This document shows, piece by piece, positions 14,999-22,590 of a stretch of 25,237 nucleotides of DNA. The DNA lies in the NCBI GenBank assembly GCA_026002045.1, contig BOAV01000030.1, positions 1 to 25,237 on the forward strand, written 5' to 3'. The translations under genes were made by a program, and so were the position numbers. Within the stretch, counting starts at the first letter, position 1. Every line of letters begins with the position of its first letter. Under the pieces are notes generated by a model that saw only the letters and a list, made by a program, of their open reading frames with translations, was not told where the DNA came from and did no database searches. The DNA is from Spirochaetia bacterium. Its GTDB lineage: Bacteria; Spirochaetota; Spirochaetia; Treponematales; Breznakiellaceae.

Positions 14999-15771
14999 TA
15001 TTTATGTCCGACCTCAAACAGCTCCTCCGCCGCCACCTCCGGGTGATGATACCGCTCCGTGTCCGGCTTTAGCCGCCCAAAGCTGATAGCCTTTCGGGGG
15101 CAGAAGTTCAGGCAGGCCTGGCATTGCTCGCAGCCGTTCTGAAAAACCGGGCCCTGTCCCGTCATGGAGATTGCACCGGCGGGGCAAATCCGTGCGCAGA
15201 GGCCGCAGGCATTGCAGGCGGCGGTGACACGGAAGAGACGGCCCATCCTCGGGCAGCCGATGTGGAAGAGGGCGCTTACAAAACCGGCAAAGGGCCGGAA
15301 TGTCAGAACCCGGTTGCTTGTACGGGATACAATCGCTGCGGCAGCCTGCTCAGTCGCCTCGGCTTGCAGGGCGAGCCGCCGGTTCCGGAGTTCGGCTTTT
15401 TGTGCGCCGAAAATGGGAATGTAATTTTCCACCGCAGGAATGCGCCCCCCATAGTTCAAGACCAGTTTTTTCCGGCCCAGTACCCGGCTGACTTCGGCCA
15501 GTGCGCCGCCGGGGGAGGAACCGTAGCTTACCAAAGCGGCAAGATAACCCGCACGGATTTCGGCCTTTTCCAGAAACCGGCGTACCATTACCGGGACGCC
15601 GTAGGCATAGGCGGGAAACATAAACACTACCGCATCCGCTTCGACACGAATCTCGGGCTGCTTTATTTCCCGGCTAATCGATACAATCACCGCATCGCCG
15701 ATCCGTTGGGCCAGTTTCTTTGCCGACCAATAGGTATTGCCCGTACCGCTGAAGTAGTAGATCCTAGTCAT
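14998..15771 (-). CDS. EFR1 family flavodoxin-ferredoxin protein
   Basis: A 257-residue predicted electron carrier. The N-terminal flavodoxin fold has the FMN phosphate loop FSGTGNT (7-13). The C-terminal part has two [4Fe-4S] motifs: Cys186, 189, 192, 196 and Cys214, 217, 220, 224. Such EFR1 proteins are common in anaerobes and their partners are mostly unknown. The ATG at 15771 lies inside the end of the epimerase gene (eight-base overlap, ATGACTAG), and the stop overlaps cheR by one base. A TTG six codons earlier is a weaker alternative. No signal peptide or transmembrane segment. Confidence 0.88.
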   Translation of the reverse strand: MTRIYYFSGTGNTYWSAKKLAQRIGDAVIVSISREIKQPEIRVEADAVVFMFPAYAYGVPVMVRRFLEKAEIRAGYLAALVSYGSSPGGALAEVSRVLGRKKLVLNYGGRIPAVENYIPIFGAQKAELRNRRLALQAEATEQAAAAIVSRTSNRVLTFRPFAGFVSALFHIGCPRMGRLFRVTAACNACGLCARICPAGAISMTGQGPVFQNGCEQCQACLNFCPRKAISFGRLKPDTERYHHPEVAAEELFEVGHK

Positions 15772-16768
15772 TTTTCTTGTAGACCTCAAAATAGAATTCT
15801 ACCTGATCCTTCAGCGCCTCCTGTACCGGGCGGGGTGCGTAGCCGGTAAGGGCGGTGATTTTTTCGTGGGAGAAGTTGCAGTTATCACCCAAAACCTTTA
15901 ATGCGTAAGGGGTGAACATCAGTGTTTGCCCCCTGGCCAGGGAAATGGCTTCGGCGATACCGGCAAACAGGTTTACGAACCCAAGGGGCAGGCAGAGTTT
16001 CGGCGGCTTTACCCCGGCGGCCCGGGCGGATGTTTCCACCAGTTCCTTCACCGAAAGGGTGTGCCCGGAGAGAATATAGCTTTCGCCGGAAACACCCTTG
16101 TCAGCAATATCCGCCAGGGCCTTCACCACATCCTTTACGTCCACAAAATCGTAGCGGCCGGTGATATAAATAGGCAGGCGGCGCTCCGCCACATCAACTA
16201 CCATTTGCCCGAAGTTGGAACGCTTCATTTCAAACCCGCCGACTACCCCCGAAGGCATACCGATGACCGCATCCAAGCCTCGTGTGCGTATCGCGTCCAG
16301 GACCAGGTTGGAAGCCGCCGCCTTGCTTACCGCGTAGGCGCCGGAAACACTGTCGGGGTCAAACCGGGGGATTTCCCGCAGGACACTGGTATTGTCGGAA
16401 AAGGGCAGGGTATGGACCGTGCCGGTGTAGACAAGCCGCTTCACCCCGTGGGCCAGGCACGCATCAATGACGTTTTGGGTACCATCAATATTGACCGCCC
16501 TGATATTCGCGTCAATTTTACTGGCGATAGAAACAATGCCGGCTAAATGGTAGACATAGCGCGCCCCCGCAATCGCTGCGCCAATGGATTCAGGCTTGGT
16601 GATGTCGGCAAAAACGACCTCGTCCGCATAGCGCTTGAGGAAGGGGACAACCCGCTCGCCCCGGTAGTACAGCGCACGGACATACCGGCCCCGGGCGTGG
16701 AGTTCTGCGCAGAGGGCAAGGCCGATACGGCCGCTTGCGCCGGTTACAACATGGATTTCGTTATTCAT
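15764..16768 (-). CDS. NAD-dependent epimerase/dehydratase (extended SDR)
   Basis: A 334-residue extended short-chain dehydrogenase. The Rossmann motif GASGRIG (Gly10, 13, 16) and the catalytic Tyr145-x3-Lys149 (YAVSK) are present, and YTGTVHT carries the usual Thr/Ser. It resembles dihydroflavonol reductase-like and sterol dehydrogenase-like SDRs more than sugar-nucleotide epimerases; the substrate is unknown. First gene of a minus-strand trio with EFR1 and CheR. Its promoter must lie in 16769-16850, the gap shared with divergent pyrG; I did not find a clear one. Confidence 0.88.
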   Translation of the reverse strand: MNNEIHVVTGASGRIGLALCAELHARGRYVRALYYRGERVVPFLKRYADEVVFADITKPESIGAAIAGARYVYHLAGIVSIASKIDANIRAVNIDGTQNVIDACLAHGVKRLVYTGTVHTLPFSDNTSVLREIPRFDPDSVSGAYAVSKAAASNLVLDAIRTRGLDAVIGMPSGVVGGFEMKRSNFGQMVVDVAERRLPIYITGRYDFVDVKDVVKALADIADKGVSGESYILSGHTLSVKELVETSARAAGVKPPKLCLPLGFVNLFAGIAEAISLARGQTLMFTPYALKVLGDNCNFSHEKITALTGYAPRPVQEALKDQVEFYFEVYKKND

Positions 16769-16813
16769 TAGAAAGACGGTAGCACGGGGCGGGGGCGGGT
16801 GTCAAAGCAACCA

Positions 16814-16842
16814 TTGACCAAGTCTGCCCGGCTCGGGATAAT
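16814..16842 (+). promoter_or_regulatory. pyrG promoter, probable leaderless transcript
   Basis: TTGACC (16814-16819), a 17-base spacer and GATAAT (16837-16842). The expected start point, about seven bases past the -10, is the A at 16849, and the pyrG ATG is at 16851. No Shine-Dalgarno sequence lies before the ATG (the bases are GTTTTTAC). Confidence 0.7.
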
Positions 16843-16850
16843 GTTTTTAC

Positions 16851-18467
16851 ATGAATAAGTTTATTTTTATCTCAGGGGGAGTGTGTTCCAGTTTGGGGAA
16901 GGGTGTGGCCGCTTCTTCCCTGGGGGCTTTGCTGGAAAGCCGGGGACTGAATGTCCGCATGGTCAAGTGTGACCCCTACATCAATGTGGACGCCGGGACC
17001 ATGAGCCCCTATCAGCACGGCGAGGTGTATGTCACCGATGATGGGGCCGAGACTGACCTGGACCTGGGGAACTACGCCCGGTTTACCGGGAGTCCCCTTT
17101 CGCGGGCCAATTCGATCACCACCGGACAGGTCTACGAGGCGGTGATCCGCAAGGAGCGGGAGGGGCGGTTTCTGGGCCGCTGCGTCCAGGTTATTCCCCA
17201 CATCACCGACGAGATTAAAAGCCGGATTCTGGCGGTTGCCAAAGAGGACCCCGACAACGATGTGGTGATTGTGGAGATAGGCGGCACCGTGGGGGACATC
17301 GAGTCTATCCCCTTTTTGGAGGCGGCCCGGCAGCTTATTCATGAATCGGGGCGGACCAATGCCCTTTCGGTACATCTTACCCTGATCCCTGAAGTGGCCG
17401 GGGGGGAACTCAAGACCAAGCCCACCCAGCACTCGGTCAAGGCCATGCAGGAGATGGGGATTCAGCCTGATGTACTTATCTGCCGCGCCCCGGTGATGCT
17501 GGACGAGAGCACCCGCCGCAAAATCGCCCTCTTTACCAACGTGGAAAGCGATGCAGTTTTTACTTCCTACGATGTGGACACCACAATTTACGAAATTCCG
17601 ATCATTTTCTTTAACCAGAAGCTGGATCAGGTTGTTTTAAAAAAGATGGGGGTTGAAAGCCGCCACGCGAAACTGAACGCCTGGTATTCCATGATGGAGC
17701 ACTTTACCAACCGTAAGGGCAAGGTGCGAATAGGTATCGTGGGCAAGTACATGGAACTCCACGACGCCTATAAATCGGTGTACGAGGCCCTGTTCCATGC
17801 CGGACTGGAAACAGGGGTTGAGGTGGAGCTGGTAAAAATCGACTCTTCCCGGCTGGAAGAAGCCGAAAATGTCGAAACCGTGTTTAACGGGGAAGGGAAG
17901 ATAGACGGCCTCCTGGTTCCCGGCGGCTTCGGCCAGCGGGGGATCAACGGCATGGTCAAGGCAGCGGCTTGGGCCCGGATCAATAAAATTCCCTACTTCG
18001 GCATTTGCCTGGGGATGCAGATCATGGTGATCGACTGGGGCCGGAATGTGCTGGGCTGGGAGGACGCGGATTCCACCGAGTTCAACCAGGATTCAAAGCA
18101 TCCGGTGATCTCTTTATTGGAAGAACAGGTGGATGTGAAAAACTACGGGGGGACCATGCGGCTGGGAAAGAGTGAAACCGTGGCGGAGCCGGGGAGTCGA
18201 ATACTTGCCGCCTATAAAGAAAAGAACATCTGGGAGCGCCACCGGCACCGCTATGAATTTGCCAATAAGTACCGCACAGAAATGACCGGGTCGGGGCTCA
18301 AAATCGGCGCCCTTACCCCCGACGGCAGTCTGGTGGAATGTGTGGAATGGCCGGACCATCCCTGGGGTCTTGGCGTCCAGTTTCACCCGGAGTTCAAATC
18401 AAAACCCACCGCCGCCAGCCCATTGTTTCGGGATTTTATCGCCGCAGCAAGGGACCAAAAGAAGTGA
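16851..18467 (+). CDS. pyrG: CTP synthase
   Basis: A 538-residue enzyme that makes CTP from UTP, ATP and glutamine in the cytoplasm. The N-terminal synthetase domain opens with FISGGVCSSLGKGVAASSLG (P-loop) and includes KCDPYINVDAGTMSPYQHGE. The C-terminal class I glutaminase has the nucleophile Cys386 in GICLGMQ and the His512/Glu514 pair in HPEF. Length is typical. The ATG at 16851 is fixed by strong N-terminal conservation, yet has no ribosome-binding site and nearly coincides with the predicted transcript start. Its stop overlaps the GTG start of lptC (GTGA), tying nucleotide synthesis and envelope transport genes in one transcript. Confidence 0.98.
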   Translation: MNKFIFISGGVCSSLGKGVAASSLGALLESRGLNVRMVKCDPYINVDAGTMSPYQHGEVYVTDDGAETDLDLGNYARFTGSPLSRANSITTGQVYEAVIRKEREGRFLGRCVQVIPHITDEIKSRILAVAKEDPDNDVVIVEIGGTVGDIESIPFLEAARQLIHESGRTNALSVHLTLIPEVAGGELKTKPTQHSVKAMQEMGIQPDVLICRAPVMLDESTRRKIALFTNVESDAVFTSYDVDTTIYEIPIIFFNQKLDQVVLKKMGVESRHAKLNAWYSMMEHFTNRKGKVRIGIVGKYMELHDAYKSVYEALFHAGLETGVEVELVKIDSSRLEEAENVETVFNGEGKIDGLLVPGGFGQRGINGMVKAAAWARINKIPYFGICLGMQIMVIDWGRNVLGWEDADSTEFNQDSKHPVISLLEEQVDVKNYGGTMRLGKSETVAEPGSRILAAYKEKNIWERHRHRYEFANKYRTEMTGSGLKIGALTPDGSLVECVEWPDHPWGLGVQFHPEFKSKPTAASPLFRDFIAAARDQKK

Positions 18468-19027
18468 AGTTCCGGCAATTCCTCATCACCCTTTCTGTAT
18501 TCCTCATCATCAGCGCCTGTTCTTTTGATTACGGAGATACCTCCTCTGTAGAAAGCGATATCCCTGACATTGTGATGGGTGATGTGGAATATGTCCGGGT
18601 GCGGGGAGGGGACCCGCAGGTGCGGTTTCGGGCAGAATTGGCGGAACGTTATGAAAATCGTCAAGTCATGGAGCTGCGGAATTTTTCCTTTGAGCAGTTT
18701 GATCATCATGGAGCGGAAGTTAACGCCATGGGCCACGCAGGAACCGCCCATGTGGAACTTGAATCGGGGAATGTCAATCTGCGGGACGGGGTCAGTATCG
18801 CCGTCGATTCCGAAGATATGACCATTGAAACGGGAAAACTCGACTGGCAGGACAAGGAGCGTATCCTTTCCGGCGGCACGGAAGATGAGGTAAAGATCCT
18901 TCGGGAAAACGGGACCAGTTTTAACGGCAGGGGTTTTACCGCCAACACCCGGAACCGCACCTGGGAATTTGCCGGAGAAGTCGGGGGCACCTATATCCAC
19001 GATGATGAGGATAGTGATGCGGAATAG
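18464..19027 (+). CDS. lptC: LptC-like lipoprotein (LPS/lipid export periplasmic component)
   Basis: A 187-residue protein with an N-terminal hydrophobic segment and a possible lipobox at Cys19 (IISAC). The rest is beta-strand-rich, like the LptC/YrbK beta-jellyroll (EDMTIETGKLDWQDKER, then LSGGTEDEVKI), which passes lipid from the LptBFG extractor to LptA. The GTG start overlaps the pyrG stop; the open frame extends back into pyrG, but a signal segment right after the GTG supports this start. It overlaps lptA by 11 bases. The classical LptC has a membrane anchor rather than a lipid; both are plausible here. Confidence 0.8.
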   Translation: MKFRQFLITLSVFLIISACSFDYGDTSSVESDIPDIVMGDVEYVRVRGGDPQVRFRAELAERYENRQVMELRNFSFEQFDHHGAEVNAMGHAGTAHVELESGNVNLRDGVSIAVDSEDMTIETGKLDWQDKERILSGGTEDEVKILRENGTSFNGRGFTANTRNRTWEFAGEVGGTYIHDDEDSDAE

Positions 19028-19634
19028 TTCATTCCTCACGGTATGCGTATTGTTTTTCTGCGGCGCGGCTATCGCCGGAGCCGATGTCTTCACCTTCAAG
19101 GCGGATCGGATGACGGGGAGCCGGGCATCGGGAAAGGAAATTACGATTCTGATAGGGAACGCCGAGGTCCGGTCTGATAATCTGATCCTCAGGGCGAACC
19201 GGATTGAACTCCAGGGGGATGATAATCAATTTATCGACTGTACCGGAGGAGTTTGGGGCCGGGAGGAGGAGAAGGACATCCTTTTTATAACCGACCGGCT
19301 GCGTTATGACCGGAAGCTGAAAATTGCCCGGCTGGAAGGGAATTCAACCCTGGAGGATAAAAAAAACGAAATTGTCGCCAAGGGCCGCTTTATCGAGTAT
19401 GATGATCAGGCGGAGGTGACGGTGTTTCAGATTGGGGTGCGGCTTTTTAAGGATGAAATGGTCTGCCGCTCCGAATATGCGGTGTACCGGCGTACGGAAA
19501 AACTCCTGGACCTTTCCGGATTTCCGGTGGTCTTTAAAAAGAACGATGAATTCCGGGCCGACCGTATCCGGGTGGACCTGGATACCGACGATGTCACCAT
19601 GGAAGGGGCTGTCTCCGGCTCCATCAAAAACTAA
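19017..19634 (+). CDS. lptA: LptA/OstA-like periplasmic lipid-transport protein
   Basis: A 205-residue protein with a cleavable signal peptide (about 1-20, ending AAIAGA) and an OstA-N domain of repeated beta strands: FKADRMTGSRA, EITILIGNAEVRSDN, LILRANRIELQGD and later NEIVAKGRFIEYDD. LptA forms the periplasmic bridge for LPS in Gram-negative cells. ATG 19017 is supported by GAGGA five bases upstream. It sits between lptC and lptB in the same order as in many diderms. Many treponemes make no classical LPS, so the cargo may be another glycolipid. Confidence 0.82.
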   Translation: MRNSSFLTVCVLFFCGAAIAGADVFTFKADRMTGSRASGKEITILIGNAEVRSDNLILRANRIELQGDDNQFIDCTGGVWGREEEKDILFITDRLRYDRKLKIARLEGNSTLEDKKNEIVAKGRFIEYDDQAEVTVFQIGVRLFKDEMVCRSEYAVYRRTEKLLDLSGFPVVFKKNDEFRADRIRVDLDTDDVTMEGAVSGSIKN

Positions 19635-19638
19635 CGTC

Positions 19639-20550
19639 ATGGATGTCATTACTCCTCCCGCCGACTCTCAGGACCTGCATGTTGGGGGCTTGTTAGGAAG
19701 AGCGGCGCGGCTCCGGACTGCTCCCCCACCGGATGTCCCTCCCCTGGAATTTTCCACCGAAGTTGAAGTCCAGGATACCCCTCCGATAGTGCCTTTGGAG
19801 ACCGGCCCCGTTCTTCCGCAGGATCTCCATGTGCTTGGGGTAAAGGACCTCCGCAAAAAATTCGGCCGTAAGGAAGTGGTCCGGGGGGTGAACTTTTCCA
19901 TGAATAACGGTGAAGTGGCGGGGCTTTTGGGGCCCAACGGCGCCGGGAAAACGACTATTTTTTACATGATTGTCGGCTTTTATCATCCCAGCGCAGGGAT
20001 GGTCGCCATGGACGACATAGATATCACCGGCAAGCCCATGTACCTGCGGGCCCGGCAGGGCATCGCTTACCTCCCCCAGGAGGCGTCGATTTTCCGCAAG
20101 CTCACGGTGGAGCAGAACATCTGGGCCATCCTGGAAAGCCGCCGGGACATCAATAAAAAGGAGAAAAAGGAGCGGCTGGAGAACTTGCTTGATGAATTCG
20201 GCATCGGCCGGCTGCGCAAGCAGTTCGGGTTTACCCTTTCCGGGGGGGAACGGCGGCGCACCGAAATTGCCCGTGCCCTTGCCACGGAACCCAAGTTTCT
20301 CCTGCTGGACGAGCCCTTCGCCGGTATCGACCCAATAGCGGTCTACGAAATCAAGCAGATCATCCGCAGGCTTGCCGAAAAGGGCATCGGCGTCCTTATC
20401 ACCGACCACAATGTCCGGGACACCCTGGAAATTACCACCGAAGCCTTCATCATCGCCAACGGCTCCATTGTCGCCAGGGGGGGCCGGGACGAGATCCTTG
20501 CCAACGAAATGGTGCGGGAAGTGTATCTGGGGTCGGAATTCAAGATGTAG
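19639..20550 (+). CDS. lptB: LptB-like ABC transporter ATPase with N-terminal extension
   Basis: An ATPase that powers lipid extraction by LptFG at the inner membrane. From ATG 19639 it has 303 residues: Walker A GPNGAGKT (98-105), signature LSGGE (200-204), Walker B LLLDEP (221-226) and switch His257 (TDHN). LptB is normally about 240 residues. The first 64 residues are Pro-rich and low in complexity, with QDLHV at 11-15 and again at 61-65. A GTG at 19831 with AGGA seven bases upstream would give 239 residues, the standard length, and ATG 19639 has no visible ribosome site. It does, however, lie four bases after lptA. The start is unsettled; LptF/G genes are not in the window. Confidence 0.85.
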   Translation: MDVITPPADSQDLHVGGLLGRAARLRTAPPPDVPPLEFSTEVEVQDTPPIVPLETGPVLPQDLHVLGVKDLRKKFGRKEVVRGVNFSMNNGEVAGLLGPNGAGKTTIFYMIVGFYHPSAGMVAMDDIDITGKPMYLRARQGIAYLPQEASIFRKLTVEQNIWAILESRRDINKKEKKERLENLLDEFGIGRLRKQFGFTLSGGERRRTEIARALATEPKFLLLDEPFAGIDPIAVYEIKQIIRRLAEKGIGVLITDHNVRDTLEITTEAFIIANGSIVARGGRDEILANEMVREVYLGSEFKM

Positions 20551-20562
20551 CCGCGAAGTAAA

Positions 20563-21210
20563 TTACAGTCCCAGATCCTTCCCGACAAGAATTACCTTGA
20601 TCCGGCCTGCGGGCTTGCAGAGCCGGGTGGTGACGATGTAGGTGCAGATTGAATCTGCGGAGAGGCAGTTGCCGCAGCTGCCGGTTTCTCCGCAGGGGGT
20701 TTTGTTGTCCGGGCCTACCCGCTGCATATTCGCGGGGGACGCGATGGTCCGTGCGCGGTCATAGGCGGCTTGCAGATTTTTAGTCACCTTGTTCATCCCC
20801 GCCACTACGATGACCTGTTTGGGGCCGTAGATCATGGCGGCTACCCGGTTGCCCCCGCCATCGATGTTCACCAACTGCCCGTCCTCACTGATGGCGTTGC
20901 TGCCGGTGAGAAAGGTGTCGCAGAGCAGGGCCTTCCGCATCAGCTCCTGCCGTTCCGCCGGGGTGGCGGCGCTGTCCCGGTCAATAACCTGGTAGCCCTT
21001 TTCCACGACAAGCTTCTGGAGCCCCAGGGCCGCGGTGCTCATGGAACCGCCCCAGGAAACCACATCGGTTTTGGGGATAAGAGAAAAGACCTTTTCGATT
21101 GCCTCTTCGGTTTCGTCAAAATAAAAAGCCTCGAAAAACCGGTTCTGCAGGGCCTTTACCACTTTTGGGCCAAGCTTGCTGTAGCGCAGTTCAATGGGAG
21201 AATTTGCCAT
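20563..21210 (-). CDS. LUD domain protein (lactate utilization-type)
   Basis: A 215-residue protein of the LUD (DUF162) family. Markers are SWGGSMST (about 52-59), LTGSNAISEDGQLVNIDGGG (101-120) and the hydrophobic GPKQVIVVAG (129-138). A Cys group near the end (Cys173, 179, 182, 189) could bind metal. LutC-like proteins are subunits of L-lactate dehydrogenase complexes, but stand-alone members such as this one are of unknown role and no lutA/lutB is nearby. ATG 21210 is chosen because GGAGG lies six bases upstream. It converges with lptB, 12 bases apart, and no terminator hairpin is visible there. Confidence 0.88.
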   Translation of the reverse strand: MANSPIELRYSKLGPKVVKALQNRFFEAFYFDETEEAIEKVFSLIPKTDVVSWGGSMSTAALGLQKLVVEKGYQVIDRDSAATPAERQELMRKALLCDTFLTGSNAISEDGQLVNIDGGGNRVAAMIYGPKQVIVVAGMNKVTKNLQAAYDRARTIASPANMQRVGPDNKTPCGETGSCGNCLSADSICTYIVTTRLCKPAGRIKVILVGKDLGL

Positions 21211-21280
21211 GTTGTGCCTCCGTGGAATATTAATCCCGATTTGTTCCGGGCCGCAAGTAGGTTGTCCTTTGACTTTTAGT

Positions 21281-21309
21281 TTGACTGTGCCGGGGGATAG
21301 CGGTATAGT
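21281..21309 (+). promoter_or_regulatory. Promoter of the PD-(D/E)XK-like gene
   Basis: TTGACT (21281-21286), 17 bases, TATAGT (21304-21309). The start would be near 21316, just before AGAGGA (21318-21323), the ribosome site for ATG 21328; the leader is therefore only about 12 bases. Confidence 0.75.
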
Positions 21310-21327
21310 TTGGAGGTAGAGGATACT

Positions 21328-21882
21328 ATGGCGAAACAAAGCGTACTAAATCAGCCGCAGCGGGGCCTCACCTTCGACGATGTATGGGCAGCGCTGATGG
21401 AAACGCGGGCGCACCAGGAAGAGACCGGCCGGCTTGTCAAAGAATTGACTAAAAATATGGGTGGCTTGAACAACCGTATGGGTGAACTGGTTGAGCATCT
21501 TGTCTCATCGGGCATACTGAACCGCTTCAAAGAGCTGGGGTATACCTTTGATAAAATGAGCCGGGATACGGTGGTCATTGGGCCGAATGGCGACCGGCGG
21601 GAAGTTGACATGGAACTGCACAATGGACGAGACATCATGCTGATAGAGATAAAAGCAAAGCCTGCGATGGATGATATAGACGACCATGCGGAGCGGATAA
21701 CCTTTTTGAAAAACCTCGGCAAGTATCAGGACAACAATGTATACGGGGCGATAGCGGGGGCGGTGTTTCCGGCAAATGTCAAGACATACGCGCTGAAAAG
21801 CGGCTTCTATGTGATAGAACAGAGCGGCGACACGGTACGTATCGAAACACTTGGCGGCACATTCAAGGGTAAAAAGTGGTGA
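21328..21882 (+). CDS. PD-(D/E)XK nuclease-like protein with coiled-coil N-terminus (DUF3782-like)
   Basis: A 184-residue protein. Residues 15-60 are charged and helical, probably coiled coil. The C-terminal half has the PD-(D/E)XK core: Asp94 in REVDMEL and Glu107-x-Lys109 in IEIKAK, an intact set. Resembles the DUF3782 family that is abundant in Treponema and cyanobacteria; function unknown, nuclease activity unproven. The start ATG 21328 fits AGAGGA four bases upstream. A single-gene unit with its own promoter, divergent from the LUD gene. It is not linked to a methylase or transposase here, so a restriction role has no support from context. Confidence 0.75.
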   Translation: MAKQSVLNQPQRGLTFDDVWAALMETRAHQEETGRLVKELTKNMGGLNNRMGELVEHLVSSGILNRFKELGYTFDKMSRDTVVIGPNGDRREVDMELHNGRDIMLIEIKAKPAMDDIDDHAERITFLKNLGKYQDNNVYGAIAGAVFPANVKTYALKSGFYVIEQSGDTVRIETLGGTFKGKKW

Positions 21883-21971
21883 CTAAGGTGGTTCAGATGC
21901 TGCCCCCCGGACCTACTCTTTGTGATCTTTGTGTCTCCGTGTGAGGTTTTCCGGATAGGGCTGCCCCTCGA
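21883..21971. other. Non-coding gap with a 9-base degenerate repeat
   Basis: The bases CTTTGTGAT, CTTTGTGTC and TCCGTGTGA follow one another near 21917-21943, resembling the short 9-mer repeats with GTG/CAC steps seen between genes in many bacteria. Related CACGAA strings occur near 25121 and 25228. No gene or clear terminator is seen. Confidence 0.35.
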
Positions 21972-22313
21972 TTAGTTTAAATTGGATTGATGGGCCTGAT
22001 TTTTTAATAATTTAGCCAGGCCGAGGATGGTTTCATTATCTTTTTCATTCAGTTCAAGGATTATTTGTATTACAGAACGAATTGTCGGTTGATATGAAGG
22101 GATGGATTTATCATATTTTCCGGTAACCAGATATTCCACCGATACCCCGAGCGCTTCGGCAATCTTTACGGCAATGTCGGCCGGAGGCATGGACGCCCGT
22201 GCCCCCAGGTAGCAGCCTATGGTCCCCTGTGCAATGCCCGTTTTGGCACTCAATTCCTTAACCGTTAAGTCATGATAATCAAGTTCTGATCGTAAATTTT
22301 GTCTAAAATCCAT
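21972..22313 (-). CDS. XRE family HTH repressor
   Basis: A 113-residue DNA-binding protein. The helix-turn-helix covers about residues 15-62: TVKELSAKTGIAQGTIGCYL, then IAVKIAEALGVSVEYLVTG, as in Cro/CI-type proteins. The C-terminal 45 residues are helical (IQIILELNEKDNETILGLAK) and probably serve dimerisation. No peptidase domain for SOS cleavage. It is transcribed leftward from a control region with three operator-like sites (22361-22431), so self-repression is likely. The ribosome site is weak (AATAAAG). A gene pair typical of phage switches is not present; this may be a stand-alone regulator of the downstream lipoprotein or a prophage remnant. Confidence 0.88.
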   Translation of the reverse strand: MDFRQNLRSELDYHDLTVKELSAKTGIAQGTIGCYLGARASMPPADIAVKIAEALGVSVEYLVTGKYDKSIPSYQPTIRSVIQIILELNEKDNETILGLAKLLKNQAHQSNLN

Positions 22314-22351
22314 CTTTATTAAAAAAATAATGCAAAATCAGTGTCATGTGC

Positions 22352-22380
22352 TTGACGAATTTGCGATCGCAAGATATATT
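22352..22380 (+). promoter_or_regulatory. Rightward promoter overlapping operator site 1
   Basis: TTGACG (22352-22357), 17 bases, TATATT (22375-22380). Operator site 1 fills most of the spacer, so bound repressor would block polymerase. A transcript starting near 22387 would run toward the lipoprotein B leader. Confidence 0.6.
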
Positions 22381-22431
22381 ATAAAGAAAGTGCGATTGCA
22401 AATAAAATAGTCATAAAAATGGCTATTGCAA
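22361..22431. promoter_or_regulatory. Three operator-like sites at 29-30 bp spacing
   Basis: Site 1 is a perfect palindrome, TTGCGATCGCAA (22361-22372). Site 2, GTGCGATTGCAA (22390-22401), matches it at 10 of 12 bases. Site 3, TGGCTATTGCAA (22420-22431), matches a TTGCGATTGCAA form at 10 of 12. The centres are 29 and 30 bases apart, close to three helical turns. They lie next to the XRE gene, whose product is the natural candidate to bind them. Confidence 0.65.
22378..22406 (-). promoter_or_regulatory. Leftward promoter of the XRE gene, overlapping operator site 2
   Basis: On the minus strand the -10 is TATAAT (22383 to 22378) and a weak -35, TTTATT (22406 to 22401), lies 17 bases upstream. 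Operator site 2 occupies the spacer, and the predicted start (near 22371) falls in site 1. The -10 shares bases with the rightward -10. Confidence 0.5.
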
Positions 22432-22538
22432 AAAGGCAGGGGGTTTTCTTTTACGTGTCTCCTTAAGTAATAGCCCCGGGGGCAGGTCGTTCTTGCAGGA
22501 GTAACTGCTGCCGGGGTTCCTTTACTTGATATAGGTGA

Positions 22539-22573
22539 GCAGGTTCCAAAACTCGGTTAGTTTTGGAACCTGC
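22539..22573 (+). terminator. Perfect 15-bp hairpin with T-run upstream of lipoprotein B
   Basis: 22539-22553 (GCAGGTTCCAAAACT) pairs perfectly with 22559-22573 around a five-base loop, and TGAG/CTCA can extend it. GGTTTTTGG follows. Lipoprotein A has no such hairpin at the matching place. It could be an intrinsic terminator or attenuator for the rightward XRE-region transcript, although G residues interrupt the T-run. Confidence 0.6.
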
Positions 22574-22590
22574 CTCAGGTTTTTGGTTGT

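Noticed and set aside
21328..22313. PD-(D/E)XK protein and XRE regulator as a restriction or defence island
   Set aside because: No methylase, helicase, toxin or transposase is nearby, the two genes face each other and have separate promoters.
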